64,000 bases of DNA from Streptomyces californicus (GCF_000717645.1 NZ_JNZZ01000006.1:276534-340533), one strand, 5' to 3'. Positions 52,021-60,458 are shown, numbered from the stretch's first letter. Notes: a model not told the origin generated them from the letters alone. Translations and numbers: made by a program.

Positions 52021-52470
52021 ATGCCCGCCCGCTTGAACCACGCCCAGCCCTACGTCCTCAGCCTCTTCCGCTTCGTCATCGGCCTGTTGTTCGCCATCCA
52101 CGGAGCCGCCTCGCTCTTCGGGATGTTCGGCGGCAACCAGGCGGAGGCCGGCGCCTGGCCCGGCTGGTACGCCGCCCTGATCCAGCTGGTCTGCGGTTCC
52201 CTGGTCGCTCTCGGTCTCGGCACCCGCGCCGCCGCCTTCCTCGCCTCGGGGTCGATGGCCTACGCGTACTTCAAGGTGCACCAGCCCGAGTCGCTGCTGC
52301 CGATCGAGAACGGCGGCGAGCCGTCGGCGCTGTTCTGCTGGGCGTTCCTGCTGCTCGTCTTCACCGGCCCGGGGGCGGTCGCCCTGGACCGCCTCTTCGG
52401 TGCACGGAACACGGCGACAGCCTCCGAGGACACCCCTCGCCACGACCGGACCCCGGCCGTATCCATCTGA
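52021..52470 (+). CDS. DoxX-family membrane protein
   Basis: 149 residues with four TM helices (LSLFRFVIGLLFAIHGAASL first, then LIQLVCGSLVALGLGTRAAA, MAYAYFKVHQP, LFCWAFLLLVFTGPGAVALD). The GLLFAIHGAAS and KVHQPESLLPIENGGEP segments are typical of DoxX/MbrC-type proteins. Some relatives act with SodA and a rhodanese in thiol redox control. GGAG precedes ATG 52021. A good iron-box match lies just upstream, and a SOD-like protein is encoded nearby on the other strand. Confidence 0.85.
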   Translation: MPARLNHAQPYVLSLFRFVIGLLFAIHGAASLFGMFGGNQAEAGAWPGWYAALIQLVCGSLVALGLGTRAAAFLASGSMAYAYFKVHQPESLLPIENGGEPSALFCWAFLLLVFTGPGAVALDRLFGARNTATASEDTPRHDRTPAVSI

Positions 52471-52687
52471 CCCCGGCCGCCTCGATCTGCCCCTGGCCGC
52501 CTCGATCGGGCCGGACCGGCCCCGGGCGACCGGGCAACCGGGCCACCAGGCCGAGGCTCATCGGCACCGTGCGGCGGGCCCCCTTCGTCCACACCACAGG
52601 AGGGACGGGAGCCCGCCGCACGGCGTTTCCCGGGCGGGGCGTCAGGTCACCCCGCCCCCCGGCCCCGGTCCCGGGGCGCCGGCCCGC

Positions 52688-53485
52688 TCACCCACGCGCC
52701 CGGGGGCCGAACGAAACCGTGAAGCAGGCCGCCCGCTCCCCCGCGCCGCCCTGGCGGTCGTGGATGATCACCGACCGGGCACCTCCCTCCCGGAACACCC
52801 AGTCCTGCCGCGCCTTCGCGCTCCCGTCACCGTCCTCGTCGGTACGGAAGTCGAGCCACACCTCGTTGACCGGATCGGCGGTCGCCGCCGGGCGGTGCTG
52901 GTAGTGGGGCCCGGCGGCGGCGGGATCGGCGCCGCACGGCGAGGTGTGCACGTGCATCCCGTAGGCGCGGCCGGGTACGAGCCCCCGCAGCCGGGCTTCC
53001 ACCCGGGTGCCGGACGGATCCGCGAACTCCGTGATCTCGACGCGTGCGCCCGCCGGCACCAGCCGGGTGTCGTACGTCAACGCGTCGGACGGCACGAACG
53101 ATCCGGGCGGCGAGAACACCCCGGCGGCCCGCGTCCACGAACTCCCGCCGGCGGTGACGGCATCGTTCCTCCGGCTCGGGTCTCCCGCACCGCCGGCCCC
53201 CAAGGTCGACGTCGCCCCGACCGGTGCGCCGTGCGCGCCATGGCCGGTGGCGGCGCCGAACCGGCCGCCGTCGCCCGCCCCGTGGGCGACACCGCCGCCG
53301 CAGGCCAGCATCGCCAGAGCCACGGCCCCCACCAGCACACCCGGGACCCGGAGGGCCCCGCCGCCGCCCGGCACACGGGAGGCGCCCCGCTCCCGCGCGG
53401 AGGCCCCGCCCTCCCGCTCCGCCTTCCACTGTTCGAAAGCCGGGTGCGCCGGGCCGGTTTCCGTGCGTAGCATCCATGCCGTCAT
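52688..53485 (-). CDS. Cu/Zn-superoxide-dismutase-family-like exported protein
   Basis: 265 residues. Cytosolic N-terminus, a hydrophobic export or anchor segment about 47-68 (VPGVLVGAVALAMLACGGGV, with a poor lipobox MLAC), a Gly-rich linker, and a SOD_Cu-like domain about 135-265: RGLVPGRAYGMHVHTSPCGA (H-x-H copper-type ligands), AAGPHYQHRPAA, FRTDEDGDGSA and SVIIHDRQGG (last His). It lacks some spacing of true Cu/Zn SODs, so activity is uncertain. GAGGAG precedes ATG 53485; earlier in-frame starts lack a site. Confidence 0.75.
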   Translation of the reverse strand: MTAWMLRTETGPAHPAFEQWKAEREGGASARERGASRVPGGGGALRVPGVLVGAVALAMLACGGGVAHGAGDGGRFGAATGHGAHGAPVGATSTLGAGGAGDPSRRNDAVTAGGSSWTRAAGVFSPPGSFVPSDALTYDTRLVPAGARVEITEFADPSGTRVEARLRGLVPGRAYGMHVHTSPCGADPAAAGPHYQHRPAATADPVNEVWLDFRTDEDGDGSAKARQDWVFREGGARSVIIHDRQGGAGERAACFTVSFGPRARG

Positions 53486-53683
53486 ACGCTGCTCCTCGTC
53501 CGTGCCGGAATGTTCACCCCGCCTAACGGGAACACGGCCGCAAGGTGTACGTGACCTGGACAACATCAACCGCCCTGGGCGAAGGCCGGGGAACCCTCAC
53601 GCGTACGCTGTAAAGCCGAACCTGCCGCTCCTGCCGCTCCCCTGCGACGTCGCGGCGTTGACACGATCGGGGAGTAGTAGACG

Positions 53684-54493
53684 GTGTTGGAGAGTGTGGG
53701 CGCGCTGACCAGCAGTCCATGGATCTACGCGGTGGTCGCCCTCTCCGTCCTGCTGGACGTCTTCCTGCCCCTGCTCCCCAGCGGTGTTCTCGTCATCACG
53801 GCCGCCACGGCGGCCGCGGCCGGCTCGACCACCGTGAGCGGTGGCGGCGGTCAGGTCCCCTCGCTCGTCGTCCTCGTCCTGTGCGCGGCCACCGCCTCGG
53901 TGCTCGGCGACCTCGTCGCGTACCGGCTCGCCTGGCGCGGAGGCGACCGGCTGGACCGGGCCATCGCCCGCTCCCGGCGTCTCACCAGCGCGCAGGAACG
54001 TCTCGGCGCCGCGCTCAGCCGGGGCGGCGGCGCGCTGGTGATCATCGCCCGGTTCGCTCCGGCGGGCCGCTCGGTGGTCTCGCTCGGCGCGGGCGCCGCC
54101 CACCGCAGGAAGCGGGACTTCCTGCCGTGGTCCGCGCTGGCAGGTCTGGCCTGGGCGGGTTACAGCGTGGGGCTCGGCTACTACGGCGGGCGGTGGCTGG
54201 GCTCGACGTGGTTCGGCACGGCCGTTTCCGTGCTGGCCCTGTTCGCCGCCGGTGCGCTGGCGGCGTTCATGGTGAAGCGCCGCCGCCCGGCGACGGACTC
54301 CGGCCCCGAGGCGGCGACGGCGGGCGGCCCGGCGGTCCGGGAGGCCGACATCCCGGCCCCCGGGCCCGGACACGCTTCCGTACCGCCGTCGACGGCCGTC
54401 GCTCCGGCCGCCGCGGCGGCGCTGCCGCTCGTGCCCGTACCGACGCCGTATCCGGGGGCCGGTCCCCTGGGCAAGCCGTCCTCCGCCCGCTGA
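53684..54493 (+). CDS. DedA/SNARE-associated family membrane protein
   Basis: 269 residues from GTG 53684. About 5 hydrophobic segments with the re-entrant-loop pattern of DedA: LDVFLPLLPSGVLVITAATA (acidic residue then Pro-Ser-Gly), ASVLGDLVAYRLAWRGGDRL, and the amphipathic RFAPAGRSVVSLGAGAAHRR ahead of SALAGLAWAGYSVGLGYYGG. DedA proteins act in undecaprenyl-phosphate or other lipid flipping. The last 70 residues are a Pro/Ala-rich tail. A 198-bp gap separates it from the divergent SOD-like gene. Confidence 0.85.
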   Translation: MLESVGALTSSPWIYAVVALSVLLDVFLPLLPSGVLVITAATAAAAGSTTVSGGGGQVPSLVVLVLCAATASVLGDLVAYRLAWRGGDRLDRAIARSRRLTSAQERLGAALSRGGGALVIIARFAPAGRSVVSLGAGAAHRRKRDFLPWSALAGLAWAGYSVGLGYYGGRWLGSTWFGTAVSVLALFAAGALAAFMVKRRRPATDSGPEAATAGGPAVREADIPAPGPGHASVPPSTAVAPAAAAALPLVPVPTPYPGAGPLGKPSSAR

Positions 54494-54499
54494 CGGGAC

Positions 54500-54525
54500 G
54501 CGGCCCCCGGCTTCCCGGGGGCCGC
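54500..54525. terminator. Bidirectional hairpin between dedA-type and DUF2277 genes
   Basis: GCGGCCCCCGG (54500-54510), 4-nt loop CTTC, CCGGGGGCCGC (54515-54525), 7 bp after the DedA stop. Confidence 0.75.
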
Positions 54526-54546
54526 GGGGCAGCCGGACAGCCGGTG

Positions 54547-54771
54547 TCAGTCGCGCGCGGCGGCGCCGCGCACCACGAGACCGTCGAGCAGCTTCATCGT
54601 GGAAGCGGTGATCTCGTCGACGGCCTGGTCGAACACCTCCCGGTTGTGCGCGGCGGGCGCGCGGAACCCGGAGACCTTGCGGACGTACTGGAGGGCGGCT
54701 GCTCTCATGTCCTCCTCGGTGGCCTCTTCGGGGAGAGCCGGCGGGCGAAGCGTCTTGATGCTGCGGCACAT
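54547..54771 (-). CDS. DUF2277-family small protein
   Basis: 74 residues beginning MCRSIKTLRPP, the hallmark of DUF2277, with ALQYVRKVSGFRAPAAHNREVF and a C-terminal helix. Function unknown. ATG 54771 has GGAG 4 nt upstream and gives the family start; the longer frame from 54807 adds unrelated residues. Confidence 0.85.
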   Translation of the reverse strand: MCRSIKTLRPPALPEEATEEDMRAAALQYVRKVSGFRAPAAHNREVFDQAVDEITASTMKLLDGLVVRGAAARD

Positions 54772-54846
54772 GTCTCCAGTGTGGACCGCCCCACTGACAA
54801 CCGACACCGGTCACCGGCGAGAGCACCGGTGACCGGCCGCGCTCGC

Positions 54847-55314
54847 TCAGCCGGCGGTACGCCTCGTACGGTCGGCGTCCCACCGGTCGGTGCACAGGGC
54901 CCAGATGACGAAGACGTCGATCGCGATGGTGACGATGGCCCAGACCGGGGTGTACGGGAGCCACATGAAGTTGGCGACGAGGTTCAGGCAGGCGAGTACG
55001 ACACCCGCGGCGCGGGCCCAGGTCGCCCCCTGCAGGATGCCGACGCCCACGAGGACGAGGATCACGCCGAGGACGAGGTGGATCCAGCCCCACGAGGTCA
55101 CGTCGAACTTGAAGACGTAGTCGTTGATCCGGGTGTAGACGTCGTTCGAGGCGATGCCGGCGATGCCCTTCAGGATCCCGAGGATGCCGTCCACGAGGAG
55201 CAGGACTCCGGCGAACATCGTTCCGCCCGCCGCCCACGGGCTGCCGGGATCCGCGCCCGGAGGGGGCTCGGCGGGGCGCTGGGCACCCGGAGTGGGTGCG
55301 TTGAACTGCGACAT
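54847..55314 (-). CDS. Four-TM conserved membrane protein (DUF7144-like)
   Basis: 155 residues. A Pro-rich cytosolic N-terminus of about 28 residues is followed by four TM helices: GTMFAGVLLLVDGILGILKG, WIHLVLGVILVLVGVGILQG, ARAAGVVLACLNLVANFMWL and PVWAIVTIAIDVFVIWALCT. The order and the ITGYTR/DVYTRINDYVFKFDVT-like loop fit the actinobacterial DUF7144 group. AAAGGAG precedes ATG 55314. Probably co-transcribed with the two small genes upstream (55326-55670 and 55675-55893). Confidence 0.75.
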   Translation of the reverse strand: MSQFNAPTPGAQRPAEPPPGADPGSPWAAGGTMFAGVLLLVDGILGILKGIAGIASNDVYTRINDYVFKFDVTSWGWIHLVLGVILVLVGVGILQGATWARAAGVVLACLNLVANFMWLPYTPVWAIVTIAIDVFVIWALCTDRWDADRTRRTAG

Positions 55315-55325
55315 GGGGACTCCTT

Positions 55326-55670
55326 TCACGGCGCGCTGACCGTGACGACGCGTCCTTGTGCGTCGACGGTGAGGGCTTGCCTCTCCACACGGTTGACCAT
55401 GGCGACGACGGCCCAGACGACGCCCCACGCGCAGCACGAGAAGACGGTGAGGAAGGCGTGCAGCACGTGGTTGACGGGGTGGCCGCGCACCAGGACCACC
55501 TGGCTGCCGGAGCGTGATTCGACGCGCCAGCCGCCCGCGATGCGGCGGCTCACGATCCAGTCGAGGATCAGCGTGCGCTGCGCCGAGTCCGGCGGGTCGC
55601 CCCCAGCCGTGTAGTAGCCGGGCGGCGGTTCGATCGTGGCGCTCTCGCGCACCGTGCGACGACGCTTCAC
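55326..55670 (-). CDS. Small membrane protein of unknown function
   Basis: 114 residues from GTG 55670. Soluble N-terminal half (ILDWIVSRRIAGGWRVESRS-GSQVVLVRG) and one or two TM helices (NHVLHAFLTVFSCCAWGVVW, AVVAMVN), then a short polar end (ALTVDAQGRVVTV). Similar small proteins occur in other streptomycetes. It starts 4 bp after the stop of the 72-residue gene and ends 11 bp before the next gene, so the three form an operon. Confidence 0.65.
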   Translation of the reverse strand: MKRRRTVRESATIEPPPGYYTAGGDPPDSAQRTLILDWIVSRRIAGGWRVESRSGSQVVLVRGHPVNHVLHAFLTVFSCCAWGVVWAVVAMVNRVERQALTVDAQGRVVTVSAP

Positions 55671-55674
55671 GGGA

Positions 55675-55893
55675 TCACCCCCAGGTGTCGAGGTCGCCGC
55701 CGCGCCACTCGATCAGGCCGGGGCGGTCGAGCTCGACGGCCTCGTCGGGCCCCGGGGCGAATCCGACGGCCCGCAGCAGCGCGGCCACCTCGCCCCGTCC
55801 GTGCGCCAGGCCCACGATCTGTCCGTGCACGGTGACCCGCCGTCCTCCGTTCGGGGAGGGCGGATGGACGATCACGGGCGGGTGCTTCGCCAT
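55675..55893 (-). CDS. Small soluble conserved protein
   Basis: 72 residues: KHPPVIVHPPSPNGGRRVTV, HGQIVGLAHGRGEVAALLRA, VGFAPGPDEAVELDRPGLIE and a C-terminal EWRGGDLDTWG. The beta-alpha pattern suggests a compact single domain; no function recognised. GGAGG lies only one base before ATG 55893, closer than usual. First gene of the three-gene minus-strand operon. Confidence 0.6.
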   Translation of the reverse strand: MAKHPPVIVHPPSPNGGRRVTVHGQIVGLAHGRGEVAALLRAVGFAPGPDEAVELDRPGLIEWRGGDLDTWG

Positions 55894-56067
55894 GCCTCCA
55901 CGGTGCCCCGAGCGCTGCCCCCGCGCATCCCGGGGCCCGGAGGGCCCCCGGGCGGGGCCGGGGGCCCGGAACCGGTCCGCGCCCTCCCGACGTCCATGCA
56001 GACATTCATACGATCGATCATGAACGGCATCACGGCGATCATGAACGGCACCATGGAGGGTCCGCCC

Positions 56068-56691
56068 ATGACGGCAACCGGCGCCCGCTACCTGTACATC
56101 ACCCGCCACGGTCAGGCGTCCGAGGACGAGAGCACGCTGACCGAAGCGGGCCGCCGGCAGGCCGCCCTGCTCGGGGAGCGGCTCAGCGGGACGCCGATCA
56201 CCGCGATCCACCACGGGCCGCTGCCACGCGCCGAGGAGACGGCGCGGCTGATCGGCGCACATCTGGCGGGGGCGCCCCTGGTGCGCTCCGAACCGGCCGG
56301 CGACTACCTGCCGTACCTGCCGCGCCGCGAGGAGCTGCCGCCGGAGTCCGCCGACGAGACGCTCGCCCGGCTGGCGGGCTTCCCGGCGGCCGAGCGCGAG
56401 CAGGGACCGGGGCTGGCGCGGGAGGCGCTCGCACGGTTCACGGGAGCGGTCGAGGGCGACGAGCCCCGCCACGAACTCCTCGTCACCCACAACTTCCTGG
56501 CCGCCTGGCTCGTCCGGGCCGCGCTGGAGGCCCCACCCCACCGCTGGCTGGGCCTCAACCACACCAACGCCGGTCTGACGGTGATCCGTTACGCGCCGGG
56601 CCGCGCGCCGTCCCTGCTGCTGTACAACGACACCGGCCACCTGCCGGCCGACCTCCGCTGGACCGGCTTCCCGCCCGAACTGCACGTCTGA
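56068..56691 (+). CDS. Histidine-phosphatase (phosphoglycerate-mutase-like) family protein
   Basis: 207 residues. The catalytic RHG motif is in YLYITRHGQASEDESTLTEA (His about 13); a second Arg in ITAIHHGPLPRAEETARLIG; the acid/His pair in the late LLVTHNFLAAWLVR. This is a broad-specificity phosphatase family. Frames opening upstream (55986 and earlier) are possible, but GGAGG sits 9 nt before ATG 56068. The leader contains a direct repeat ATCATGAACGGCA at 56017 and 56038, so two decoy ATGs precede the true start. Confidence 0.85.
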   Translation: MTATGARYLYITRHGQASEDESTLTEAGRRQAALLGERLSGTPITAIHHGPLPRAEETARLIGAHLAGAPLVRSEPAGDYLPYLPRREELPPESADETLARLAGFPAAEREQGPGLAREALARFTGAVEGDEPRHELLVTHNFLAAWLVRAALEAPPHRWLGLNHTNAGLTVIRYAPGRAPSLLLYNDTGHLPADLRWTGFPPELHV

Positions 56692-56702
56692 CCGGGGCGT
56701 GC

Positions 56703-56737
56703 GGGGCGGGGCAGGCAGCACGTACGCGCCCCGCCCC
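56703..56737. terminator. Bidirectional hairpin after the histidine phosphatase
   Basis: GGGGCGGGGC (56703-56712) pairs with GCCCCGCCCC (56728-56737), 15-nt loop, 12 bp after the stop and before the convergent inositol-phosphatase-like gene. Confidence 0.65.
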
Positions 56738-56811
56738 GGGCGGAGGGACCGTATGTACGGGCTCCGGCCGGACCGGGCCGGGCCGGGAGAAGCGCGGCCG
56801 GGGACCACGCC

Positions 56812-57690
56812 TCAGCAGCGGATTCCGCTGCCCCCACCGGCCTCACACCCACGGCTCTCACGGCTCTCACCGCTTTCGCCGCCCGTGACCATCGACATGA
56901 GCAGCTCATGGGTCTCGGCATCCGCGGCGGCGACGAGTCCACGGCCCCCTGCCCCGAGGGGAGCCCCGTCGATCCCGGTGACGACGCAACTGGCGGCCCG
57001 GCACAGCGCGATCCCGGCGGCGAAGTGCACGCTTTCGGCGAGGTCGGCGCCGTCGGTGACGTAGGCGGCCCGCCGGCCGGCCGCGACCCAGGCCAGCGCG
57101 AGCGACGTGGAGACGACGCGCGGGCGGAAGTGCTCGACGAACCCGGGGTGCGCGAGGAGGCCGACCGCCCGGAACGCGGGGGCGTTCGGGAAGGGCGGAT
57201 CGAGGTTCACCTCCACCAGCCGCGAATCGCCGGTGGGCGACGCCGGTACGTCGTGCCCCGCGCCGGACCGGGTCCACGCCGAGCCGCCGTCCGTGAGGAA
57301 GACGTCACCGCCGAACGGATCGGCCACGGCGGCCGGACCGCCGCGCAACGCCACGTTGACGGCCACCAGGTGGGAGCCGACCGCGTAGTTGAGCGTCCCG
57401 CACAACGGGTCCACCAGCCACTCCCTCGCCGCCCCGACCGCCCCGCGCCGGCCGCCCTCCTCACCGTGCACGGCGTCCCCGGGCCGAGCCGCGCGGAGAA
57501 CACCGAGCACGGCCTCCTCGGCCGCCACGTCGACGTCGGTGGCGAAGTCCCCGCCCCCTTTGTCGATACGGGAGTGGAGCGTCCGGTACCGGGCACGCAC
57601 GACGTCGGCCCCGGCCAGCGCGGCGGCAACCGCCACCTCGGTGTCCGTCGAACTCGCCGCTGATTCGATCATGACAAGCAGCGTAGCCAC
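56812..57690 (-). CDS. Inositol-monophosphatase-family protein lacking canonical metal ligands
   Basis: 292 residues from GTG 57690 (GAGGT upstream). The fold is clear: FATDVDVAAEEAVLGVLRAA, HGEEGG (metal Glu about 77-78), WLVDPLCGTLNYAVGSHLVA and VHFAAGIALCRAASCVVTGI. However, the universal D-P-[IL]-D-G-T has Cys instead of the second Asp (about 97), and the W-D-x-A-A-G motif has His instead of Asp (about 222). Both are metal ligands in active inositol phosphatases, so catalysis may be altered or lost. The C-terminus is a Gly/Ser/Glu tail with two Cys. Confidence 0.8.
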   Translation of the reverse strand: MATLLVMIESAASSTDTEVAVAAALAGADVVRARYRTLHSRIDKGGGDFATDVDVAAEEAVLGVLRAARPGDAVHGEEGGRRGAVGAAREWLVDPLCGTLNYAVGSHLVAVNVALRGGPAAVADPFGGDVFLTDGGSAWTRSGAGHDVPASPTGDSRLVEVNLDPPFPNAPAFRAVGLLAHPGFVEHFRPRVVSTSLALAWVAAGRRAAYVTDGADLAESVHFAAGIALCRAASCVVTGIDGAPLGAGGRGLVAAADAETHELLMSMVTGGESGESRESRGCEAGGGSGIRC

Positions 57691-57726
57691 GGGCGACCTC
57701 GACCGTACGCCCCCCGGTCCCGGCGT

Positions 57727-58395
57727 TCAGGAACGCGCGCCTTCACGCCAGGGCCCGCCGGGATGCAACAGCACCTCCGAACCGACCGGCCGGTACCCGG
57801 CGGCCTGGAACGCCCGGATGCTGCGCGCGTTTCCGGCGGCCTGCTGCGACCAGAGCGGCTCGCCCGGCGGCACCAGGTGCCGCGCGGCGACAGCCAACTC
57901 CCGGCCGAGCCCCCGGTGGCGGGCACCCTCGTCCACTTCGACGGCCACCTCCCAGCGGTCGGCCACCCCGCGCCCGAGAACCAGCACTCCGCCGTCGGCC
58001 TCCCACACCCGCACCCCGTCCCGACGCCTGCGGGCACTCACCGCCCTCGGGTGCACAGGGTCGGTGACCTCCCGCAACTCCGTCTCCGCCGCCCCGGGAA
58101 GCCAAGTGGCCACGGTCAGGAGGTCGATGGTGTCGGTGACCCGCCCGGTGCGGTCGAGGAGCGCGGTCAGGAATCGCGGATGCATGGTCGCGGCCAGCGC
58201 GTCGCAGTCCGCACCGTCCAGCAGGGCGTAAACCCACTCGGGATCCTCGTCGGTGAACACGACGGAGTGCGCGGTGAAGGCGATCACCCCCGTGTCCCGC
58301 GCGTTCGGCGCCCGGACGACCGTCGTGCCCCCGTCAGCCTCAGGAAAGCGCCCGCAGGCGGCCTCGTCCAGAATCTCGCCCAGCGTCTGCCCCAT
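57727..58395 (-). CDS. GNAT-family acetyltransferase
   Basis: 222 residues. N-terminal half without a known motif (TAHSVVFTDEDPEWVYALLD), C-terminal GNAT fold with motif A VAVEVDEGARHRGLGRELAV (about 155-174) and LWSQQAAGNARSIRAFQAAG before YRPVGSEVLL. ATG 58395 is preceded by GGGGGAATCC; the frame is open further upstream through the tRNA fragment but those residues are not protein-like. Substrate unknown. Confidence 0.75.
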   Translation of the reverse strand: MGQTLGEILDEAACGRFPEADGGTTVVRAPNARDTGVIAFTAHSVVFTDEDPEWVYALLDGADCDALAATMHPRFLTALLDRTGRVTDTIDLLTVATWLPGAAETELREVTDPVHPRAVSARRRRDGVRVWEADGGVLVLGRGVADRWEVAVEVDEGARHRGLGRELAVAARHLVPPGEPLWSQQAAGNARSIRAFQAAGYRPVGSEVLLHPGGPWREGARS

Positions 58396-58507
58396 GGATT
58401 CCCCCGTGTGCCGGGCCGTCCGCCGACGTCGTCGCCGTGCCTCCGGTCGGAGACACGGAACCACACGGGGAGACTCCGGCACAGAGCCCGGCGGAGAAAC
58501 GCCGAAG

Positions 58508-58533
58508 CCCCCGGCCACGATGGGCCGGGGGCG
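58508..58533. terminator. Hairpin next to the tRNA fragment
   Basis: GCCCCCGGCC (58508-58517) pairs with GGCCGGGGGC (58524-58533), 6-nt loop. It lies 9 bp past the 3' end of the tRNA-like fragment (minus strand) and was probably the tRNA gene's terminator. Confidence 0.65.
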
Positions 58534-58541
58534 TTCTGGCT

Positions 58542-58586
58542 GGTGGGCGCGGACGGTTTCGAACCGCCGACATCTGCTTTGTAAGT
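58542..58586 (-). other. 3' half of a tRNA gene: integration (att) site at left end of an island
   Basis: Read on the minus strand, 45 bases form the 3' half of a tRNA: anticodon loop CTTACAA (anticodon UAC, tRNA-Val by decoding), 3' anticodon stem AGCAG, T arm GGCGGTTCGAAACCGTC, acceptor strand CGCGCCC and encoded ACCA. The 5' half (D arm, 5' anticodon stem) is absent: upstream of the loop the sequence no longer pairs. This is the pattern left where an element has recombined into the 3' part of a tRNA gene. The chromosome lies to the left and the inserted element to the right. Confidence 0.75.
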
Positions 58587-59122
58587 TCGGCCTTTCCTCT
58601 TCCATGGCGCCTTCGTCGGCCGATCCGATGGTCACCAAAGTCTGCTGTTGCATGCCGCCGTCCACCCTCGTTGATGTCACTGTTGGATGTCAGAGGGATA
58701 TCCGCGGAGCTGGGCAGACTTCCCTGGTTCTCTCGACAATCAGCCCCCTCCCTCTCCCCCGCGCCAAGTGTGTCGACCAGCGGACCGCCACAGAGCGGCA
58801 GATTCTCCGGCCGCGTCGTCTCGCCTGGACAACGCGTGCCCTCACGGTAGGCACCTGTTACTCGTGACACGCCCCGCCCGTTCTGGCACGCGAGCGGCAC
58901 GAGCTTGATCGTCCCTGCCTTGACGCACCGACAGGACAGCGAACGGATCGCGTCCGTGTTCATCATGCGATCAAGTATCGACATGACAGTGAAGCAATAT
59001 GACATGCAACGCTCTAAATGCGCCAATTAACGGATTAAGCTGCTGAATAGCCAGCAAGAGTCCTATGGTTGCGTCTTATCGCGGCCAGACATCAAGTTGC
59101 TGGCCCGGAAAGGATGCTGTAG
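58587..59122. other. Non-coding left flank of the island
   Basis: 536 bp with no convincing gene. A long minus-strand frame exists but has no ribosome site and no family features. The last 200 bp before the DndB-like gene are clearly AT-richer (for example GTGAAGCAATATGACATG and CCAATTAACGGATTAAG) and hold its promoter. A short repeat GACATGAC/GACATGC flanks position 58990-59010. Confidence 0.45.
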
Positions 59123-60406
59123 GTGACCATCACCGTTGACCCCTCTCGCCTGTCGCTGACGCGCGAGGAGTCCACCTACCTGGCGATTCGGACCACGCAG
59201 GGAGGACGCACGGTCTACACGACCCGTATCCCTCTGTCGGAGCTCCCGGTGATCCTCTCGATCCCGGACCCGGCCAAGCCCGACCCGGACAACCGCCGCG
59301 TTGACCCCAATCACGCAAAGGGCTTCGGTAGCTACCTGGCGGAGAACCCCGGTTGGGTCGCCCCGGCCCTCCTCATTCGTGACACTGGTGGCTGCCGCTT
59401 CGAGCCGATCAGCGCGGACGGGACTGTCGGGTACCTCACCGTCCCGTGGGCCATTGGAGGCATCGGGCGTCTGATCACGATCGACGGCCAGCACCGCGTG
59501 CTCGGGGTCCACCTGGAGAAGAAGCGCATTACGGACGAGATCGCGCGCATCGACCGAGAGACGGTCCGTGCCAACGAAATCAAGAAGCAGAAGCTCGAAG
59601 AGGAACGCGAAGCCCTGATCCTCCGACTCCAGCGCCTCAAGGAGGAGTTCATCGGCGTCGACATCTATGTGGAAGTCGACGGCGTCCGCGGGCAGCAGAT
59701 GTTCGTCGATGTCGCTGACAACGCCAAGGGCATCTCCGGTGCCGTCCGGGCCCGATTCGACACCTCACGCATTGCCAATCGAACGCTGACCGACATCGTC
59801 GCCCACCCCCTCTTCGTAGGAAAGATCGACGTTGAGCGCGACCGCATGACCCTGACCAACCGCAACCTTATGGGTGCCAAGCAGGTCGCCGACATCACTC
59901 GCTCCGTCATCGCTGGCCCCGCTGGGCGCGTGAACAAGAAGGTTGAGTCCCTCACCGATAACGAGGTCATTGAGAGTGTCCGCGGTTTCCTGGACGTCAT
60001 CTCCACAGTCTTCACCGACCTGGCGGCGATCACCGAGGAAGACGTCGACAACTATCACCCCTCCCTCTCTGAGAAGCGCAAGAACGAGCCGCCAGCTCCC
60101 CCCACCAAGGCGATGCAGCTCCGCGTGTCCTCCCTCCTCGGCTCTGTGGGTATGCTCCGCGTCCTCGGTGGCGTTTACCGTAACCTCAAGGAGGACGGAG
60201 TTGACGACGGTGACATCCAGGAGTTCTTCAAGCGGCTCGACCGCCACATGGGCGCCCCGGTCACCGAGCAGAGCATCTGGCGCACCACCGCGGCGAACGA
60301 GGACTTCGAGCCCAACGCCTCCGCGCCGATCATGCGCCAGCAGAACATCATCCACCTGACCAAGGTGATCACCGACTGGTACAAGAAGGCGCCTGCCGCC
60401 ATCTGA
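59123..60406 (+). CDS. dndB: DndB-like DGQHR-domain protein
   Basis: 427 residues from GTG 59123 (AAAGGA upstream). The defining DGQHR motif is at about 121-125 (LITIDGQHRVLGVHLEKKR), followed by a charged predicted coiled coil (about 131-180, rich in Glu/Lys/Arg), then VDIYVEVDGVRGQQMFVDVA and DNAKGISGAVRARFD. DndB regulates DNA phosphorothioation by the dnd system, but no dndA/C/D/E genes are visible before the window ends. It may instead belong to the wider DGQHR group found with restriction genes. It is convergent with an MspJI-like nuclease gene across a shared terminator. Confidence 0.8.
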   Translation: MTITVDPSRLSLTREESTYLAIRTTQGGRTVYTTRIPLSELPVILSIPDPAKPDPDNRRVDPNHAKGFGSYLAENPGWVAPALLIRDTGGCRFEPISADGTVGYLTVPWAIGGIGRLITIDGQHRVLGVHLEKKRITDEIARIDRETVRANEIKKQKLEEEREALILRLQRLKEEFIGVDIYVEVDGVRGQQMFVDVADNAKGISGAVRARFDTSRIANRTLTDIVAHPLFVGKIDVERDRMTLTNRNLMGAKQVADITRSVIAGPAGRVNKKVESLTDNEVIESVRGFLDVISTVFTDLAAITEEDVDNYHPSLSEKRKNEPPAPPTKAMQLRVSSLLGSVGMLRVLGGVYRNLKEDGVDDGDIQEFFKRLDRHMGAPVTEQSIWRTTAANEDFEPNASAPIMRQQNIIHLTKVITDWYKKAPAAI

Positions 60407-60419
60407 TCGATCGGACAGC

Positions 60420-60458
60420 AGCGAGGCCTCTCCGGAACTCAAGTAGAGGGGCCTCGCT
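60420..60458. terminator. Bidirectional terminator between dndB-like and nuclease genes
   Basis: AGCGAGGCC-TCT (60420-60431) pairs with AGAGG-GGCCTCGCT (60445-60458) with a small bulge and 13-nt loop, followed by CTTG. Confidence 0.6.

Noticed and set aside
58542..58586. A complete tRNA gene
   Set aside because: The D arm, 5' acceptor and 5' anticodon stem cannot be found on either side, so only the 3' half is present.
58340..59026. A 228-codon minus-strand frame spanning the tRNA fragment, considered as an integrase remnant
   Set aside because: No recombinase motifs (no R-H-R-Y pattern), no ribosome site, and it crosses the tRNA sequence and the GNAT start.
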